From Flavobacteriia bacterium (lineage in GTDB: Bacteria; Bacteroidota; Bacteroidia; Flavobacteriales; Flavobacteriaceae), in contig JAABRF010000001.1 in NCBI GenBank assembly GCA_011391075.1, positions 1-64,000 on the forward strand: a stretch of 64,000 nucleotides of DNA. The letters are read 5' to 3'. This document shows positions 8,486 through 17,619 of this stretch, piece by piece; the first letter of the stretch is position 1; every line of letters begins with the position of its first letter. A model generated the notes under the pieces. It was not told the DNA's origin. It was given only the letters and a program-made list of their open reading frames with translations, and ran no database searches. A program made the position numbers and the translations under genes.

Positions 8486-9424
8486 ATGACTATTTCCCAA
8501 TTAGAATATGTCCTTTCTGTAGCCAAATATCAAAATTTTACAGAAGCAGCCAAACACAGTTTTGTTACCCAGCCTACGTTGAGTATGCAAATTCAAAAAT
8601 TGGAAGAAGAATTGGAAATTATTATATTCAATAGAAAAAAGAAACCTATTGAATTGACTGAAATTGGCAAGAAAATAGTTGAACAAGCCAAATTGATTGT
8701 AAGCGAGAGCCATCGCATGACTGATATCGTCGATCAACAAAAAGGATATATCGGTGGTGAGTTTAGAATTGGAATAATTCCGACAATTATTCCTACGCTT
8801 CTTCCCATGTTTCTCAAAATATTTATTAAAAAATATCCCAAGGTAAACCTGATTATCAATGAAATGACCACAGATGAAATCATTCGTCAACTCAGTAATG
8901 GGAATCTGGATGCCGGAATAGCTGCTACTCCATTAGAGAATGATCATATTAAGGAACGTGTATTATATTATGAACCATTTTTAGGATTTATCCCCAAAAA
9001 CCATCCTCTTTTTGAGAAAAAAAAATTAGATGTCAATGATTTGGATATTTCTGAAATATTACTTTTGGAAGATGGTCATTGTTTTAAAAACAATATCATC
9101 AATCTGTGCAAACCTGCACAATTTCAGAAAAGCAAACATTTTGAATTGGAAAGTGGTAGTATCAGTACATTAATTAAACTTACGAAAGAAAATATGGGTA
9201 TGACTTTATTACCTTACCTAGACACCTTAGATTTACATGAAAAAGATAGAGAATTGGTCAGAGAATTTCAGTTACCTGTACCTGCAAGAGAAGTGAGTTT
9301 AATATATCACAAATCACAATTGAAAATACAATTGGTCGAAGCTTTAAAAACCGCTATTGATTCAGTAGTTAGAGGTGCTATAACTTTCAGTGATGTGAAA
9401 ATCATTAGCCCTATTCAAAAATAA
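8486..9424 (+). CDS. oxyR: OxyR-type LysR family hydrogen peroxide sensor/regulator
   Basis: 312 residues. The N-terminal winged helix-turn-helix of the LysR family (residues 1-60, NFTEAAKHSFVTQPTLSMQIQKLE region) is followed by a co-inducer domain. The redox loop LEDGHCFKNNIINLC places cysteines at 199 and 208, exactly the numbering and 9-residue spacing of the peroxidatic and resolving cysteines of E. coli OxyR. It should form an intramolecular disulfide with peroxide and activate catalase or peroxiredoxin genes; none of these lies next to it. Its leader is made of the heptamer repeat described separately. It is convergent with the 64-residue gene, with one base between the stops. Confidence 0.92.
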   Translation: MTISQLEYVLSVAKYQNFTEAAKHSFVTQPTLSMQIQKLEEELEIIIFNRKKKPIELTEIGKKIVEQAKLIVSESHRMTDIVDQQKGYIGGEFRIGIIPTIIPTLLPMFLKIFIKKYPKVNLIINEMTTDEIIRQLSNGNLDAGIAATPLENDHIKERVLYYEPFLGFIPKNHPLFEKKKLDVNDLDISEILLLEDGHCFKNNIINLCKPAQFQKSKHFELESGSISTLIKLTKENMGMTLLPYLDTLDLHEKDRELVREFQLPVPAREVSLIYHKSQLKIQLVEALKTAIDSVVRGAITFSDVKIISPIQK

Positions 9425-9425
9425 T

Positions 9426-9620
9426 CTAGTTGATTATTGTTAGGCAAACCACTAATTCGGGTTTTTCTTTCGTAAAATTGATAAGCCAAAACCTCAATTC
9501 ATCTATTTCGTAGGGCAACAGACGATTCAAAGCTTTATGCAATTCACGGGTAAATAATTCTACACTAAAACTCACTTTTTCCAAGACGGTTTTGGTATAT
9601 TCAAACATTGCTCGAGCCAT
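9426..9620 (-). CDS. Small conserved hypothetical protein (64 aa)
   Basis: 64 residues, MARAMFEYTKTVLEKVSF..., no signal peptide or membrane segment, rich in Leu, Lys, Glu and Arg and probably helical. I believe very similar short proteins recur in flavobacterial genomes, but no function is known to me. An alternative start is Met5. It ends one base from the oxyR stop and begins 86 bp after the 87-residue gene on the same strand, so both small genes may share a transcript. Confidence 0.65.
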   Translation of the reverse strand: MARAMFEYTKTVLEKVSFSVELFTRELHKALNRLLPYEIDELRFWLINFTKEKPELVVCLTIIN

Positions 9621-9706
9621 AGGTTGGTTGTGTGGTTAATACATATTGAACGAATCAATACGAGCGGTTATTGTTGTGGGGTTTAAAGAATCGTGCTAAA
9701 AAAATG

Positions 9707-9970
9707 TTAAAGTTTTGGAAGCTTTTCCAATAATTCAGCCGTAACTTTGTTTAAATCAGTTTTTATATTTTGAAAATGAACTTTTTTATTCTGAAGATTA
9801 TCAGCATTAACTCTGTCAATCAAATTATCAAAATGAGCAATTGCTTCATCAATAACATCCTCCGCTTTTTCAGCTTTATCCGGATTAACCAATTGCCACA
9901 CATAACATTCTTCAATTACTAAAGATAATTCATTATTGATTACTCTTTTTAAATCTCTAATTTTTGCCAT
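9707..9970 (-). CDS. Small conserved hypothetical protein (87 aa), helical
   Basis: 87 residues, cytoplasmic, with heptad-like Leu/Ile/Val spacing (MAKIRDLKRVINNEL..., ending LLEKLPKL), suggesting a small helical bundle. A near-consensus -7 element (TATCTTTA, minus strand, 9999-9992) lies about 22 bp before the ATG, which supports a real gene. Function unknown to me. Confidence 0.65.
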   Translation of the reverse strand: MAKIRDLKRVINNELSLVIEECYVWQLVNPDKAEKAEDVIDEAIAHFDNLIDRVNADNLQNKKVHFQNIKTDLNKVTAELLEKLPKL

Positions 9971-10341
9971 ATATACTTTAATTTTATGCTGTAAAGATAC
10001 AATTTTTTAAAATGCAGACAATGGAATATGTAAAATTAAATCTATTCAAATTCATTATGATTATTTTGATTTTAAATAAATACTTGTAAATGAAATAGAA
10101 ATGTCAAAATTTCTATATAATTTGAAAATATATTTGTATAAATTTTCAAAACAATAAGAACTTATAGTGTATTTTTAACTTTTTTTATTATTTTTACAAA
10201 ATGTTTTTGAGTTATGTGTATACCTTGTAATGATTGATGTAATTGTTTGAAAAAAGTCTCAAAAACTTCATCTAAAAATTATTGATTTTTTCAATATAAG
10301 TAATTGATAAATAATACTTTAATAATTTTCAACAAATAGAT
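9971..10341. other. 371-bp intergenic region between divergent genes
   Basis: Very A/T-rich. It holds the minus-strand -7 element for the 87-residue gene (9992-9999) and a plus-strand TATATTTG (10129-10136) that could serve the sprF-like gene with a leader of about 200 bases. No open reading frame, RNA fold or repeat stands out. Confidence 0.5.
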
Positions 10342-11271
10342 ATGATGAATAAAACTACATTTGGCTTTTTATTTTTCGCATTATTGAGCATGTTTAGTGT
10401 TTTTGGACAACAAGACGCACAGTTTACCCATTATATGCACAATATGAACGTAATGAATCCAGCTTATGCCGGATCAAGAGGAACTTTGAGTATTGGATTA
10501 TTAGGCAGAACGCAATGGGTAGGATTTGATGGTGCTCCTCAAACCCTCACCGCTACAGTTCATGCTCCAGTAGGAGAAAGAACAGGATTAGGCCTTTCTT
10601 TGGTTGGAGACCAATTAGGACCTGTTAAAGAACAAAACATTTATGCGGATTTTTCGTACACCATTCCAACCTCAGAGACGACTAAATTGGCTTTTGGTAT
10701 TAAAGGTGGAGTAACTCTTTTTGATGTAAATGCGGATTGGAATTTACCAGATACTGATCCGATGTCTGACCCTTCATTTAATGAAGATTTAAGAAAAACA
10801 ACTCCAAATATTGGAGCAGGATTATATTTCTACTCTGATAAATACTACTTAGGTTTTTCAGTACCCAATATATTGTCTTCATTGCATTATCAAGACAGTC
10901 AAAATGGTGTTCCTCATGCTTCAGACATCATGCATGGGTTTTTAACAGCTGGATATGTTTTTGATTTAACAGAAAATCTAAAATTTAAACCTTCCACCAT
11001 GTTTAAATTGGCAGAAAATTCTCCTATTTCTATGGACTTATCTGCTAACTTTTTATTCAATGAAAAATTTGAGGTAGGAGCCAGTTATAGATTGGATGAT
11101 TCAATATCCGGTATGTTTTTAATCAATGCGTTAAAAGATTTGAGAATCGGTTATGCTTATGATTATACTTTATCCAATATGGGTAAATACAATGATGGAT
11201 CTCACGAAGTTATTTTGCTTTGGGATATCCAATTCTCTGAAACTAATTTCAAATCACCACGTTTCTTCTAA
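10342..11271 (+). CDS. PorP/SprF family type IX secretion-associated membrane protein
   Basis: 309 residues with a signal peptide (about 1-22, ending VFGQ). It continues with QDAQFTHYMHNMNVMNPAYAGSRG, the typical start of PorP/SprF proteins, then alternating strands of an outer-membrane beta-barrel. SprF of Flavobacterium helps place the adhesin SprB on the cell surface through type IX secretion; paralogues pair with individual large adhesins. Here the gene is followed after 17 bp by an OmpA-like gene, the usual partner, but no adhesin gene lies upstream. Start ATG at 10342 or 10345. Assignment to family is firm; the cargo is unknown. Confidence 0.9.
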   Translation: MMNKTTFGFLFFALLSMFSVFGQQDAQFTHYMHNMNVMNPAYAGSRGTLSIGLLGRTQWVGFDGAPQTLTATVHAPVGERTGLGLSLVGDQLGPVKEQNIYADFSYTIPTSETTKLAFGIKGGVTLFDVNADWNLPDTDPMSDPSFNEDLRKTTPNIGAGLYFYSDKYYLGFSVPNILSSLHYQDSQNGVPHASDIMHGFLTAGYVFDLTENLKFKPSTMFKLAENSPISMDLSANFLFNEKFEVGASYRLDDSISGMFLINALKDLRIGYAYDYTLSNMGKYNDGSHEVILLWDIQFSETNFKSPRFF

Positions 11272-11288
11272 CCATACATTTTATTACA

Positions 11289-12869
11289 ATGAAAAATATA
11301 TTATTTGCAATATTATTATTTATAAGTATTGTTGGTTTTGCACAAAAATCAGGAAAATATACTGTTAAGAACTTGGCCGTTAACACTGAAAATTCTGATT
11401 TCGGTGCTTCATTCTACAAAAACAAACAAGTTGTTTTTGCAAGCCCTAAAGCTAAAACATTTTGGTCTACAATGGTAAAAAGTTATTGGAAACCCAATGG
11501 ACAACGTTTTCTAAATCTTTACTCTTCTGATGTTGATGTAGATGGTGAATTGATTAATAAAGTGGAACTCAATGCAGAAGTGAATTCAAAATACCATGAA
11601 GCTAATGTTAGTTTTACAAATGATTTTAAGACTGTTTATTTTACAAGAAACAATTATCTTGAAAAAGTTGGAAAAGATTCAACAGGTATGTCCAATCTAG
11701 CGCTTTACAAAGCATCTATTGATGATGCCGGAAATTGGATTGATGTAGTTGCTTTACCTTTTAATAACGTTGATTATTCGGTTGGTCATCCTGCTTTATC
11801 TCCAGATAACAAAAAGTTGTATTTTTCATCTGATATGCCAGGAGGTAAAGGTGCCACTGATATATATGTAGTTGATATAAAAGGGGATAATGTATATGGA
11901 ACTCCTGTAAACTTAGCTGCGGTCAATACTCCTGCTCAAGATATGTTTCCTTTTGTGAGTAAAAATAATATTCTTTATTACTCAAGCAATTGTAAAAAAA
12001 ATAATTTAGGTGGTCTTGATATCTTTGCTTATAATTTTGAAACAGATCCAATACATCTGGATAGTCCGTTAAATAGCGCAGAAGATGACTTTTCTTTCAT
12101 CATGGATTCTGATAAAAAAACCGGATATTTTTCATCCAATAGAATAGGTGGAAAAGGTGATGATGACCTCTATTATTTTACCGAAGTTCAACCTATCGAA
12201 TTTGAATGTAATCAGTACATCGTTGCTAAAGTGGTAAATAGTGAAACTAAACAACCTATTTCAGGAGCTAAATTGTTTGTGTTCCACAATGGCAAACTAG
12301 AAACTGAAAAGGTTTTAGATGAAAGTGGTTCTTATAAAATTGATACCAAATGTAAAGAGGACTTTGCATTTAAAGCCTCAATGGATAATTTCACCGGAGC
12401 AGAATCATCTGTGAAAACCGGAGAGAAAAATGAGTTTACAAACAATATCGAACTTTCATTAAATCCAATCAAGAAACCTGAAGTTCCTCGTATTTTCTTA
12501 GGTCCGGTTAGATTTGACTTTGACAAATATGAAATTCGTAAATCGATTGATGCCGACGTAGAATTGGATCGTATCATTGCTATTATGAACCAATATCCAG
12601 AAATGATTGTTTCAATTGAATCATTTACAGATGCACGTGGTAATGACAAATACAATTATAAATTATCTCAAAAAAGAGCCGATATGACTAAGGATTACTT
12701 GGTTAAAAAAGGCATCGCCGAAAATAGAATTGTAGGGGTTAAAGGTAGAGCCGAAGAATTACCAACAAATAAATGTACCAACGATGTTGAATGTACAGAT
12801 GAAGAACATCAAGCCAATCGTCGTACAGAGTTTGTTATCGTAAACCCTGAATCTTATCAAAAACAATAA
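11289..12869 (+). CDS. OmpA-family outer-membrane protein with PD40-like repeats (PorE-like)
   Basis: 526 residues. Signal peptide (1-18, ending GFAQ), then beta-propeller-type repeats (SVGHPALSPDNKKLYFSSDMPGG, SFIMDSDKKTGYFSSNRIGGKGDDD), a carboxypeptidase-regulatory-like segment (about 308-390), and a C-terminal OmpA domain (about 405-520) with FDFDKYEIR, FTDARGNDKYN and NRRTEFVIV that binds peptidoglycan. The layout matches PorE and the SprF-partner proteins of type IX secretion, without the N-terminal TPR domain of PorE. It probably ties the SprF-like barrel to the cell wall. Operon with the preceding gene; a terminator follows at 12890. Confidence 0.88.
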   Translation: MKNILFAILLFISIVGFAQKSGKYTVKNLAVNTENSDFGASFYKNKQVVFASPKAKTFWSTMVKSYWKPNGQRFLNLYSSDVDVDGELINKVELNAEVNSKYHEANVSFTNDFKTVYFTRNNYLEKVGKDSTGMSNLALYKASIDDAGNWIDVVALPFNNVDYSVGHPALSPDNKKLYFSSDMPGGKGATDIYVVDIKGDNVYGTPVNLAAVNTPAQDMFPFVSKNNILYYSSNCKKNNLGGLDIFAYNFETDPIHLDSPLNSAEDDFSFIMDSDKKTGYFSSNRIGGKGDDDLYYFTEVQPIEFECNQYIVAKVVNSETKQPISGAKLFVFHNGKLETEKVLDESGSYKIDTKCKEDFAFKASMDNFTGAESSVKTGEKNEFTNNIELSLNPIKKPEVPRIFLGPVRFDFDKYEIRKSIDADVELDRIIAIMNQYPEMIVSIESFTDARGNDKYNYKLSQKRADMTKDYLVKKGIAENRIVGVKGRAEELPTNKCTNDVECTDEEHQANRRTEFVIVNPESYQKQ

Positions 12870-12889
12870 TTTTTTTATTTAAAAAATAT

Positions 12890-12921
12890 AAGAGCGTTCT
12901 GGTAACAGAGCGCTTTTTTTT
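12890..12921 (+). terminator. Terminator of the sprF-like/ompA-like operon
   Basis: Stem AGCGTTCTG / CAGAGCGCT (one G-T pair) with loop GTAA, followed by a T-run; 20 bp after the stop codon. Confidence 0.85.
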
Positions 12922-13027
12922 ATCTTCATTTTTGTTTATATTTGTTGAACATTGAAAACATTTTTTTCTAATCTAGTCTGATATTCAATAGGTAATTTGT
13001 TCATATTAAAAAAAATCATATATAATC

Positions 13028-14080
13028 ATGAAAAAAGGCACTTGGTATGTTTTAGGTCTGATGAGTGGAACTTCACTAGATGGATTAGATATAGCTTATA
13101 TCAAGTTTACGAATTCAGATCATCTATGTTACGAGATTATTCATGCTTCAACCCTACCCTATTCTGATGATTGGAAATCTAAACTCAAAAATGCCTATTT
13201 TGTTTCTGCAGTTGAAATCACTAAGCTAAATGCAGATTATGGTAGATTTTTAGGTGAAAAAGTTTTGGAATTCACAAACGCTTATGCCATTGACAAAATT
13301 GATTTTGTCGCCTCACATGGACAAACGATTTTCCACAATCCTTCTCAAGGATATACGCTTCAAATTGGCAATGGGGCAACCCTAGCAGCTACTTGTAAAC
13401 AAAAAGTAATATGCGATTTTAGAACACAGGATGTTGCTCTGGGCGGTCAAGGAGCTCCATTGGTTCCCATTGGTGATCGCTTGCTTTTTGGAGCCTATGA
13501 TTATTGTATCAACATTGGGGGATTTGCCAATATCTCTTTTGAAAGCCAAAATGAAAGATTGGCTTTTGATATTTGTCCCGCTAATATTGTTCTCAATGCT
13601 TATGCAGAAAAGTTGGGAAAAGCCTTTGATGAAAATGGCAACTTAGCCCAAACAGGTAAGTTGAATACCGATTTATTGAATCAATTAAATGCATTGGATT
13701 TTTATAAAAGCAATCAATCAATGGGTTTTGAAATTGTGAAAAATGAGGTTTTCCCATTGATTGACGCCTACCAAGTTTCCGCAATTGATGTTTTAAATAC
13801 CTATTCAGAACATATAGCCCTTCAAATAAGTAAACATCTGAATCCCAATTCAAAGGTATTGATTACAGGTGGTGGTGCACTGAATGTATACCTCATGAAT
13901 CGACTTCAAAATATCAAACCAATAAACCTCATCATACCCGATAAACAACTCATAGACTTTAAAGAAGCTTTGATATTTGGATTATTAGGTCTTTTGAGAA
14001 ATGAAGAGGAAATCAATTGTTTAAAATCAGTTACAAGAGCTACTAAAAATCATAGTAGCGGTGTAATTTATAATCCTTAG
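13028..14080 (+). CDS. anmK: Anhydro-N-acetylmuramic acid kinase
   Basis: 350 residues. Signature GLMSGTSLDGLD (about 11-22) and later ITGGGALN, of the hexokinase/actin-like fold. AnmK phosphorylates and opens 1,6-anhydro-MurNAc to MurNAc-6-phosphate, recycling cell-wall fragments. A consensus -7 element TATATTTG lies at 12937-12944, 83 bp before the ATG. Neighbouring nhaB has its own promoter, so the gene is probably transcribed alone. Confidence 0.95.
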   Translation: MKKGTWYVLGLMSGTSLDGLDIAYIKFTNSDHLCYEIIHASTLPYSDDWKSKLKNAYFVSAVEITKLNADYGRFLGEKVLEFTNAYAIDKIDFVASHGQTIFHNPSQGYTLQIGNGATLAATCKQKVICDFRTQDVALGGQGAPLVPIGDRLLFGAYDYCINIGGFANISFESQNERLAFDICPANIVLNAYAEKLGKAFDENGNLAQTGKLNTDLLNQLNALDFYKSNQSMGFEIVKNEVFPLIDAYQVSAIDVLNTYSEHIALQISKHLNPNSKVLITGGGALNVYLMNRLQNIKPINLIIPDKQLIDFKEALIFGLLGLLRNEEEINCLKSVTRATKNHSSGVIYNP

Positions 14081-14124
14081 ATTATACTATATTTGCCACT
14101 TATACTTTTTAAAAAAATTTACGT

Positions 14125-15594
14125 ATGTTCAATAATTTTTTAGGGAATAGTCCCAAATGGTACAAATTGACAATTCTATCGTTTATACTTTTTAATTTCT
14201 TTTCATTTTTTGTTTTAGGACCTCAAATAACCTCTTGGCTTATCATCGGCGAATTTATTTTTACCCTTGCCATGGCTTTGAATTGTTATCCGCTACAAAG
14301 TGGCGGACTTATCGCATTACAAGTTATTGTATTGGGATTAACTACTCCATTTCATGCATATGATGAAGTAAAGAGTAACTTGGAAGTCATTTTACTTTTG
14401 GTTTTTATGGTAGCAGCCATTTATTTTATGAAACCTTTGTTGATGTTTATTTTTAGCAAAGTATTTACCAAAATAAAATCTAAAGTATTACTTTCCTTAC
14501 TATTTGTGTTTTTAGGAGCCTTTTTATCTGCTTTCTTGGATGCTTTGACTGTAACAGCTGTATTCATCAGTGTTATAGCCGGTTTTTACAACGTATATCA
14601 TAAAATTCATTCCGGAGGAAGTGATTTGGATGCTAATGGTTCTTTTGATAGGAATCAACTCAGCGGTGAAACACTTGAAAAATTCAGATCATTTTTACGA
14701 AGTTTGGTAATGCATGGTGTCGTTGGTACAGCTTTGGGTGGTGTTATGACTTTGGTTGGCGAACCTCAAAACTTATTAATCGGTGAAAAAATGGGATGGG
14801 ATTTTATTGAATTCTTCAAACAATCGTTTCACGTTACCTTACCGGTTTTAATTGCCGGTTTATTGACTACTGTACTCTTGGAAAAAACAAAATGGTTTGG
14901 ATTTGGAGAAACATTACCACCTGTTGTTAGAAAAATAATTGATCAATATACTTTAAAAGAAGATCAAAATAGAAGTTCGAAAGAAATATCAGCATTAGTT
15001 ATACAAGGTATTGCTGCTGTTTTTTTAATAGTTGGACTTGCTTTACATATTGCTCCTGTGGGACTTATAGGTTTGGCATTGATTATTTTCCAAACCGCTT
15101 TTATGGGCATTACAGACGAACATCACCTTGGGCACGCATTTACAGAAGCATTGCCCTTTACCGGCTTGATTGTGGTATTTTTTGTAATTGTTGCGATGAT
15201 TCATGATCAACATTTATTTAAACCCATTATTGATAGCGTCTTGGCTATGGATATTGAAAAACAACCGGCTATGTTTTACTTGGCAAATGGTGCTTTATCT
15301 GCCATAAGCGATAATGTTTTTGTGGCTACAGTTTACATCAATGAGGTTAAAGCTGCTTTTGAAGCCGGTACTATATCTCGCGAACATTTTGAAAAACTAG
15401 CGGTCGCCATTAATACCGGTACCAATCTGCCCAGTGTGGCAACACCCAACGGTCAAGCCGCATTTTTATTTCTATTAACCTCAACATTGGCACCACTTAT
15501 TAATCTATCCTATATGAAAATGGTTAAAATGGCATTGCCCTATACCATTGTTTTGACACTAGTTGGGCTGCTAGGTGTAATATTTTTCTTATAA
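14125..15594 (+). CDS. nhaB: Na+/H+ antiporter NhaB
   Basis: 489 residues, about 12 membrane segments. It can be aligned by eye with E. coli NhaB (513 residues) over its full length: [97 protein letters not shown]. It exports sodium in exchange for protons at the inner membrane. A -7 element TATATTTG lies at 14088-14095. The next gene is exbB after about 50 bp. Confidence 0.95.
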   Translation: MFNNFLGNSPKWYKLTILSFILFNFFSFFVLGPQITSWLIIGEFIFTLAMALNCYPLQSGGLIALQVIVLGLTTPFHAYDEVKSNLEVILLLVFMVAAIYFMKPLLMFIFSKVFTKIKSKVLLSLLFVFLGAFLSAFLDALTVTAVFISVIAGFYNVYHKIHSGGSDLDANGSFDRNQLSGETLEKFRSFLRSLVMHGVVGTALGGVMTLVGEPQNLLIGEKMGWDFIEFFKQSFHVTLPVLIAGLLTTVLLEKTKWFGFGETLPPVVRKIIDQYTLKEDQNRSSKEISALVIQGIAAVFLIVGLALHIAPVGLIGLALIIFQTAFMGITDEHHLGHAFTEALPFTGLIVVFFVIVAMIHDQHLFKPIIDSVLAMDIEKQPAMFYLANGALSAISDNVFVATVYINEVKAAFEAGTISREHFEKLAVAINTGTNLPSVATPNGQAAFLFLLTSTLAPLINLSYMKMVKMALPYTIVLTLVGLLGVIFFL

Positions 15595-15643
15595 TATTTT
15601 GGTATATTTTTCGTTATATCTAAATCAGTTTAAAAATTTCAAT

Positions 15644-16342
15644 ATGTTTATTTCACTACAACAAACCGTTCAAGCTACACAAGAGATTTTAGAAGTCGCT
15701 CCAATTGAAAAATCAATGTCGATTGCACAATTATTAAAGGATAGTGGACTTTCAGGTCAAATCATTATTTATATTATCATAGGATTGTTGGCTGTTGGAC
15801 TTTTTATTTATTTTGAGAGACTTTCAGCTATCAATGCAGCCTCAAAAGTAGATAAGAATTTCATGAATCAAATTAGAGATTACGTTAGTAATGGCAAATT
15901 GGATACTGCAAAGATGCTTTGTGCCCAAAACAATACTCCCGCTGCCAGATTGGTTGAGAAAGGGATATCCCGTATTGGCAAACCATTGGAAGATATCAAT
16001 AAAGCCATTGAAAATGCAGGTAGTTTGGAAATATACAAATTGGAAAAAAATGTAAGTGTTTTGGCTACCATTGCCGGAGCTGCACCTATGTTGGGATTCT
16101 TGGGAACAGTTGTTGGGATGATTATCGCATTTCACAATATGGCTTCAAGTGGCGGTCAAGCCGAAATGGGTGTTCTTGCAGGTGGTATTTATACCGCAAT
16201 GACCACGACAGTTGCCGGTTTGGTAGTAGGAATCATAGCCTATGTTGCTTACAATCACTTGGTAGTTAAAACCAACAAAGTTGTGCATATCATGGAAGCC
16301 AATTCGGTTGAGTTTTTAGATCTATTAAACGAACCTATTTAA
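15644..16342 (+). CDS. exbB: ExbB/TolQ/MotA-family proton channel protein
   Basis: 232 residues from the ATG at 15644; a TTG at 15599 lies within the promoter region and is rejected. Three membrane segments (about 35-55, 135-160, 185-205) surround the conserved core TIAGAAPMLGFLGTVVGMI, typical of the inner-membrane ExbB subunit that forms the proton channel with ExbD and drives TonB. First gene of exbB-exbD-tonB-folC. A near-consensus -7 element (TATATTTT) lies just upstream at about 15603. Confidence 0.93.
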   Translation: MFISLQQTVQATQEILEVAPIEKSMSIAQLLKDSGLSGQIIIYIIIGLLAVGLFIYFERLSAINAASKVDKNFMNQIRDYVSNGKLDTAKMLCAQNNTPAARLVEKGISRIGKPLEDINKAIENAGSLEIYKLEKNVSVLATIAGAAPMLGFLGTVVGMIIAFHNMASSGGQAEMGVLAGGIYTAMTTTVAGLVVGIIAYVAYNHLVVKTNKVVHIMEANSVEFLDLLNEPI

Positions 16343-16438
16343 GGCATTTTTTGTTAAATTATAAATTTTCAAATTAGTCAATGTTTTGTCAGCAAAATAG
16401 CTTCAAACATTCAATGTCTTACTCTTTACATCAAAACA

Positions 16439-16825
16439 ATGAATTTCAAAAGAAGAAATAAAGTAAGTGCTGAATTCAGTATGTCATCCATGACTGATTT
16501 GGTTTTCCTATTGTTGATTTTCTTTATGTTGTCAGCCAATACACCCAATGCATTGGATATGTTACTTCCTAAAGCTAAAGGAAAATCTACGAATAAACAA
16601 AATGTGGCAATTAGTATCAAAAAAGATTTAACCTATTATATAGATACTACTCCTATAGCATTTGAAAACATAGAAAATGCATTGGTAAATAAATTAGCCA
16701 ACGAAGAAAATCCGACGATTATTCTGAGAGTAGAAGAAACCGTTCCTATTGAATATGCTGTTTCCATTATGGATATAGCAAACAAACACAAGTTTAAAAT
16801 CATATTAGGCGTAAGACCTCAATAA
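16439..16825 (+). CDS. exbD: ExbD/TolR-family biopolymer transport protein
   Basis: 128 residues. One membrane segment (about 18-36) in SSMTDLVFLLLIFFML, with the essential protonatable aspartate at residue 20, then a small periplasmic domain. Works with ExbB to convert proton flow into movement of TonB. It lies 96 bp after exbB and 11 bp before the tonB-like gene. Confidence 0.93.
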   Translation: MNFKRRNKVSAEFSMSSMTDLVFLLLIFFMLSANTPNALDMLLPKAKGKSTNKQNVAISIKKDLTYYIDTTPIAFENIENALVNKLANEENPTIILRVEETVPIEYAVSIMDIANKHKFKIILGVRPQ

Positions 16826-16836
16826 TACTAATCCAT

Positions 16837-17619
16837 ATGGCATTTCTAAGTACAGAACATGAAAAAAAAGCAGCTGTAGAAACTAGCATTATTATGCTGT
16901 TGCTGATTCTTTCCTTTTTCTATATTGGGATACTAACCTATATGGATCCTCCTATTGAAAAAGGAATAGAAATTGTCATGGAAAACGGAGCCGAAGTCAA
17001 TTACGGAACTTCAGATACGGGAAGTGGAGCCATTCAACCCATGACAACTGATACCCCTCAAAGTCAAAGCGCCACGAATACGCAAACTCAATCTGGTGAA
17101 CCTACATTAACACAAGATAGTGATGATGCACCTGTGGTGAATACGCAACCCAAAGTAAAGCCTAAAAAAACAAACCCAAAACCCGATCAATCTACAAATG
17201 ACGCTTTAAATAATATTTTAGGAGCCCCTGCCAACACCAATCAAAATTCAAATTCACACGGTAATACCGGAGGTGGTGGTGATCAAGGAAATATTGACGG
17301 AAATCCTTATGCAACAGCTTTTTATGGCGGTGGAACAGGTAATGGGACAGGCTATGGTATGAATGGTCGTAGTAAAACTTCCAATCAAAAATATACCCAA
17401 GAGTGTAATGAAGAAGGTAGAGTTGTTGTCCAAATTGAAGTTGACAGAAATGGTAAGGTTATAAACGCAATACCTGGAGTTAAAGGAACAACAAATTCTG
17501 CTTCTTGTTTGTTGGAACCAGCTAAACGAACAGCACTTTCCTATAAATTTAATGCAGACTCCAAAGCACCAACCAAACAAATTGGTTTTGTAGTAGTTAA
17601 CTTTACTTTAGGTCAATAA
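16837..17619 (+). CDS. tonB: TonB-like energy transducer
   Basis: 260 residues. Membrane anchor (about 17-35), then a Gln/Asn/Thr/Pro-rich linker (about 60-180) with low complexity and a KPKKTNPKPD stretch, a Gly-rich turn, and a C-terminal TonB_C-type domain (about 187-260: EEGRVVVQIEVDRNGKVINA, ending NFTLGQ). It should span the periplasm and touch the TonB box of outer-membrane receptors. Its stop codon is directly followed by the folC ATG, so translation is coupled. Confidence 0.88.
   Translation: MAFLSTEHEKKAAVETSIIMLLLILSFFYIGILTYMDPPIEKGIEIVMENGAEVNYGTSDTGSGAIQPMTTDTPQSQSATNTQTQSGEPTLTQDSDDAPVVNTQPKVKPKKTNPKPDQSTNDALNNILGAPANTNQNSNSHGNTGGGGDQGNIDGNPYATAFYGGGTGNGTGYGMNGRSKTSNQKYTQECNEEGRVVVQIEVDRNGKVINAIPGVKGTTNSASCLLEPAKRTALSYKFNADSKAPTKQIGFVVVNFTLGQ

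Noticed and set aside
8501-8890. 129-residue minus-strand frame
   Set aside because: Lies wholly inside the oxyR-like gene, which has intact domain motifs and redox cysteines; the antisense frame has no signal or family features.
14065-14086. Weak hairpin TATAATC-ctta-GATTATA at the end of anmK as a terminator
   Set aside because: No GC in the stem and no T-run after it; it also overlaps the stop codon.
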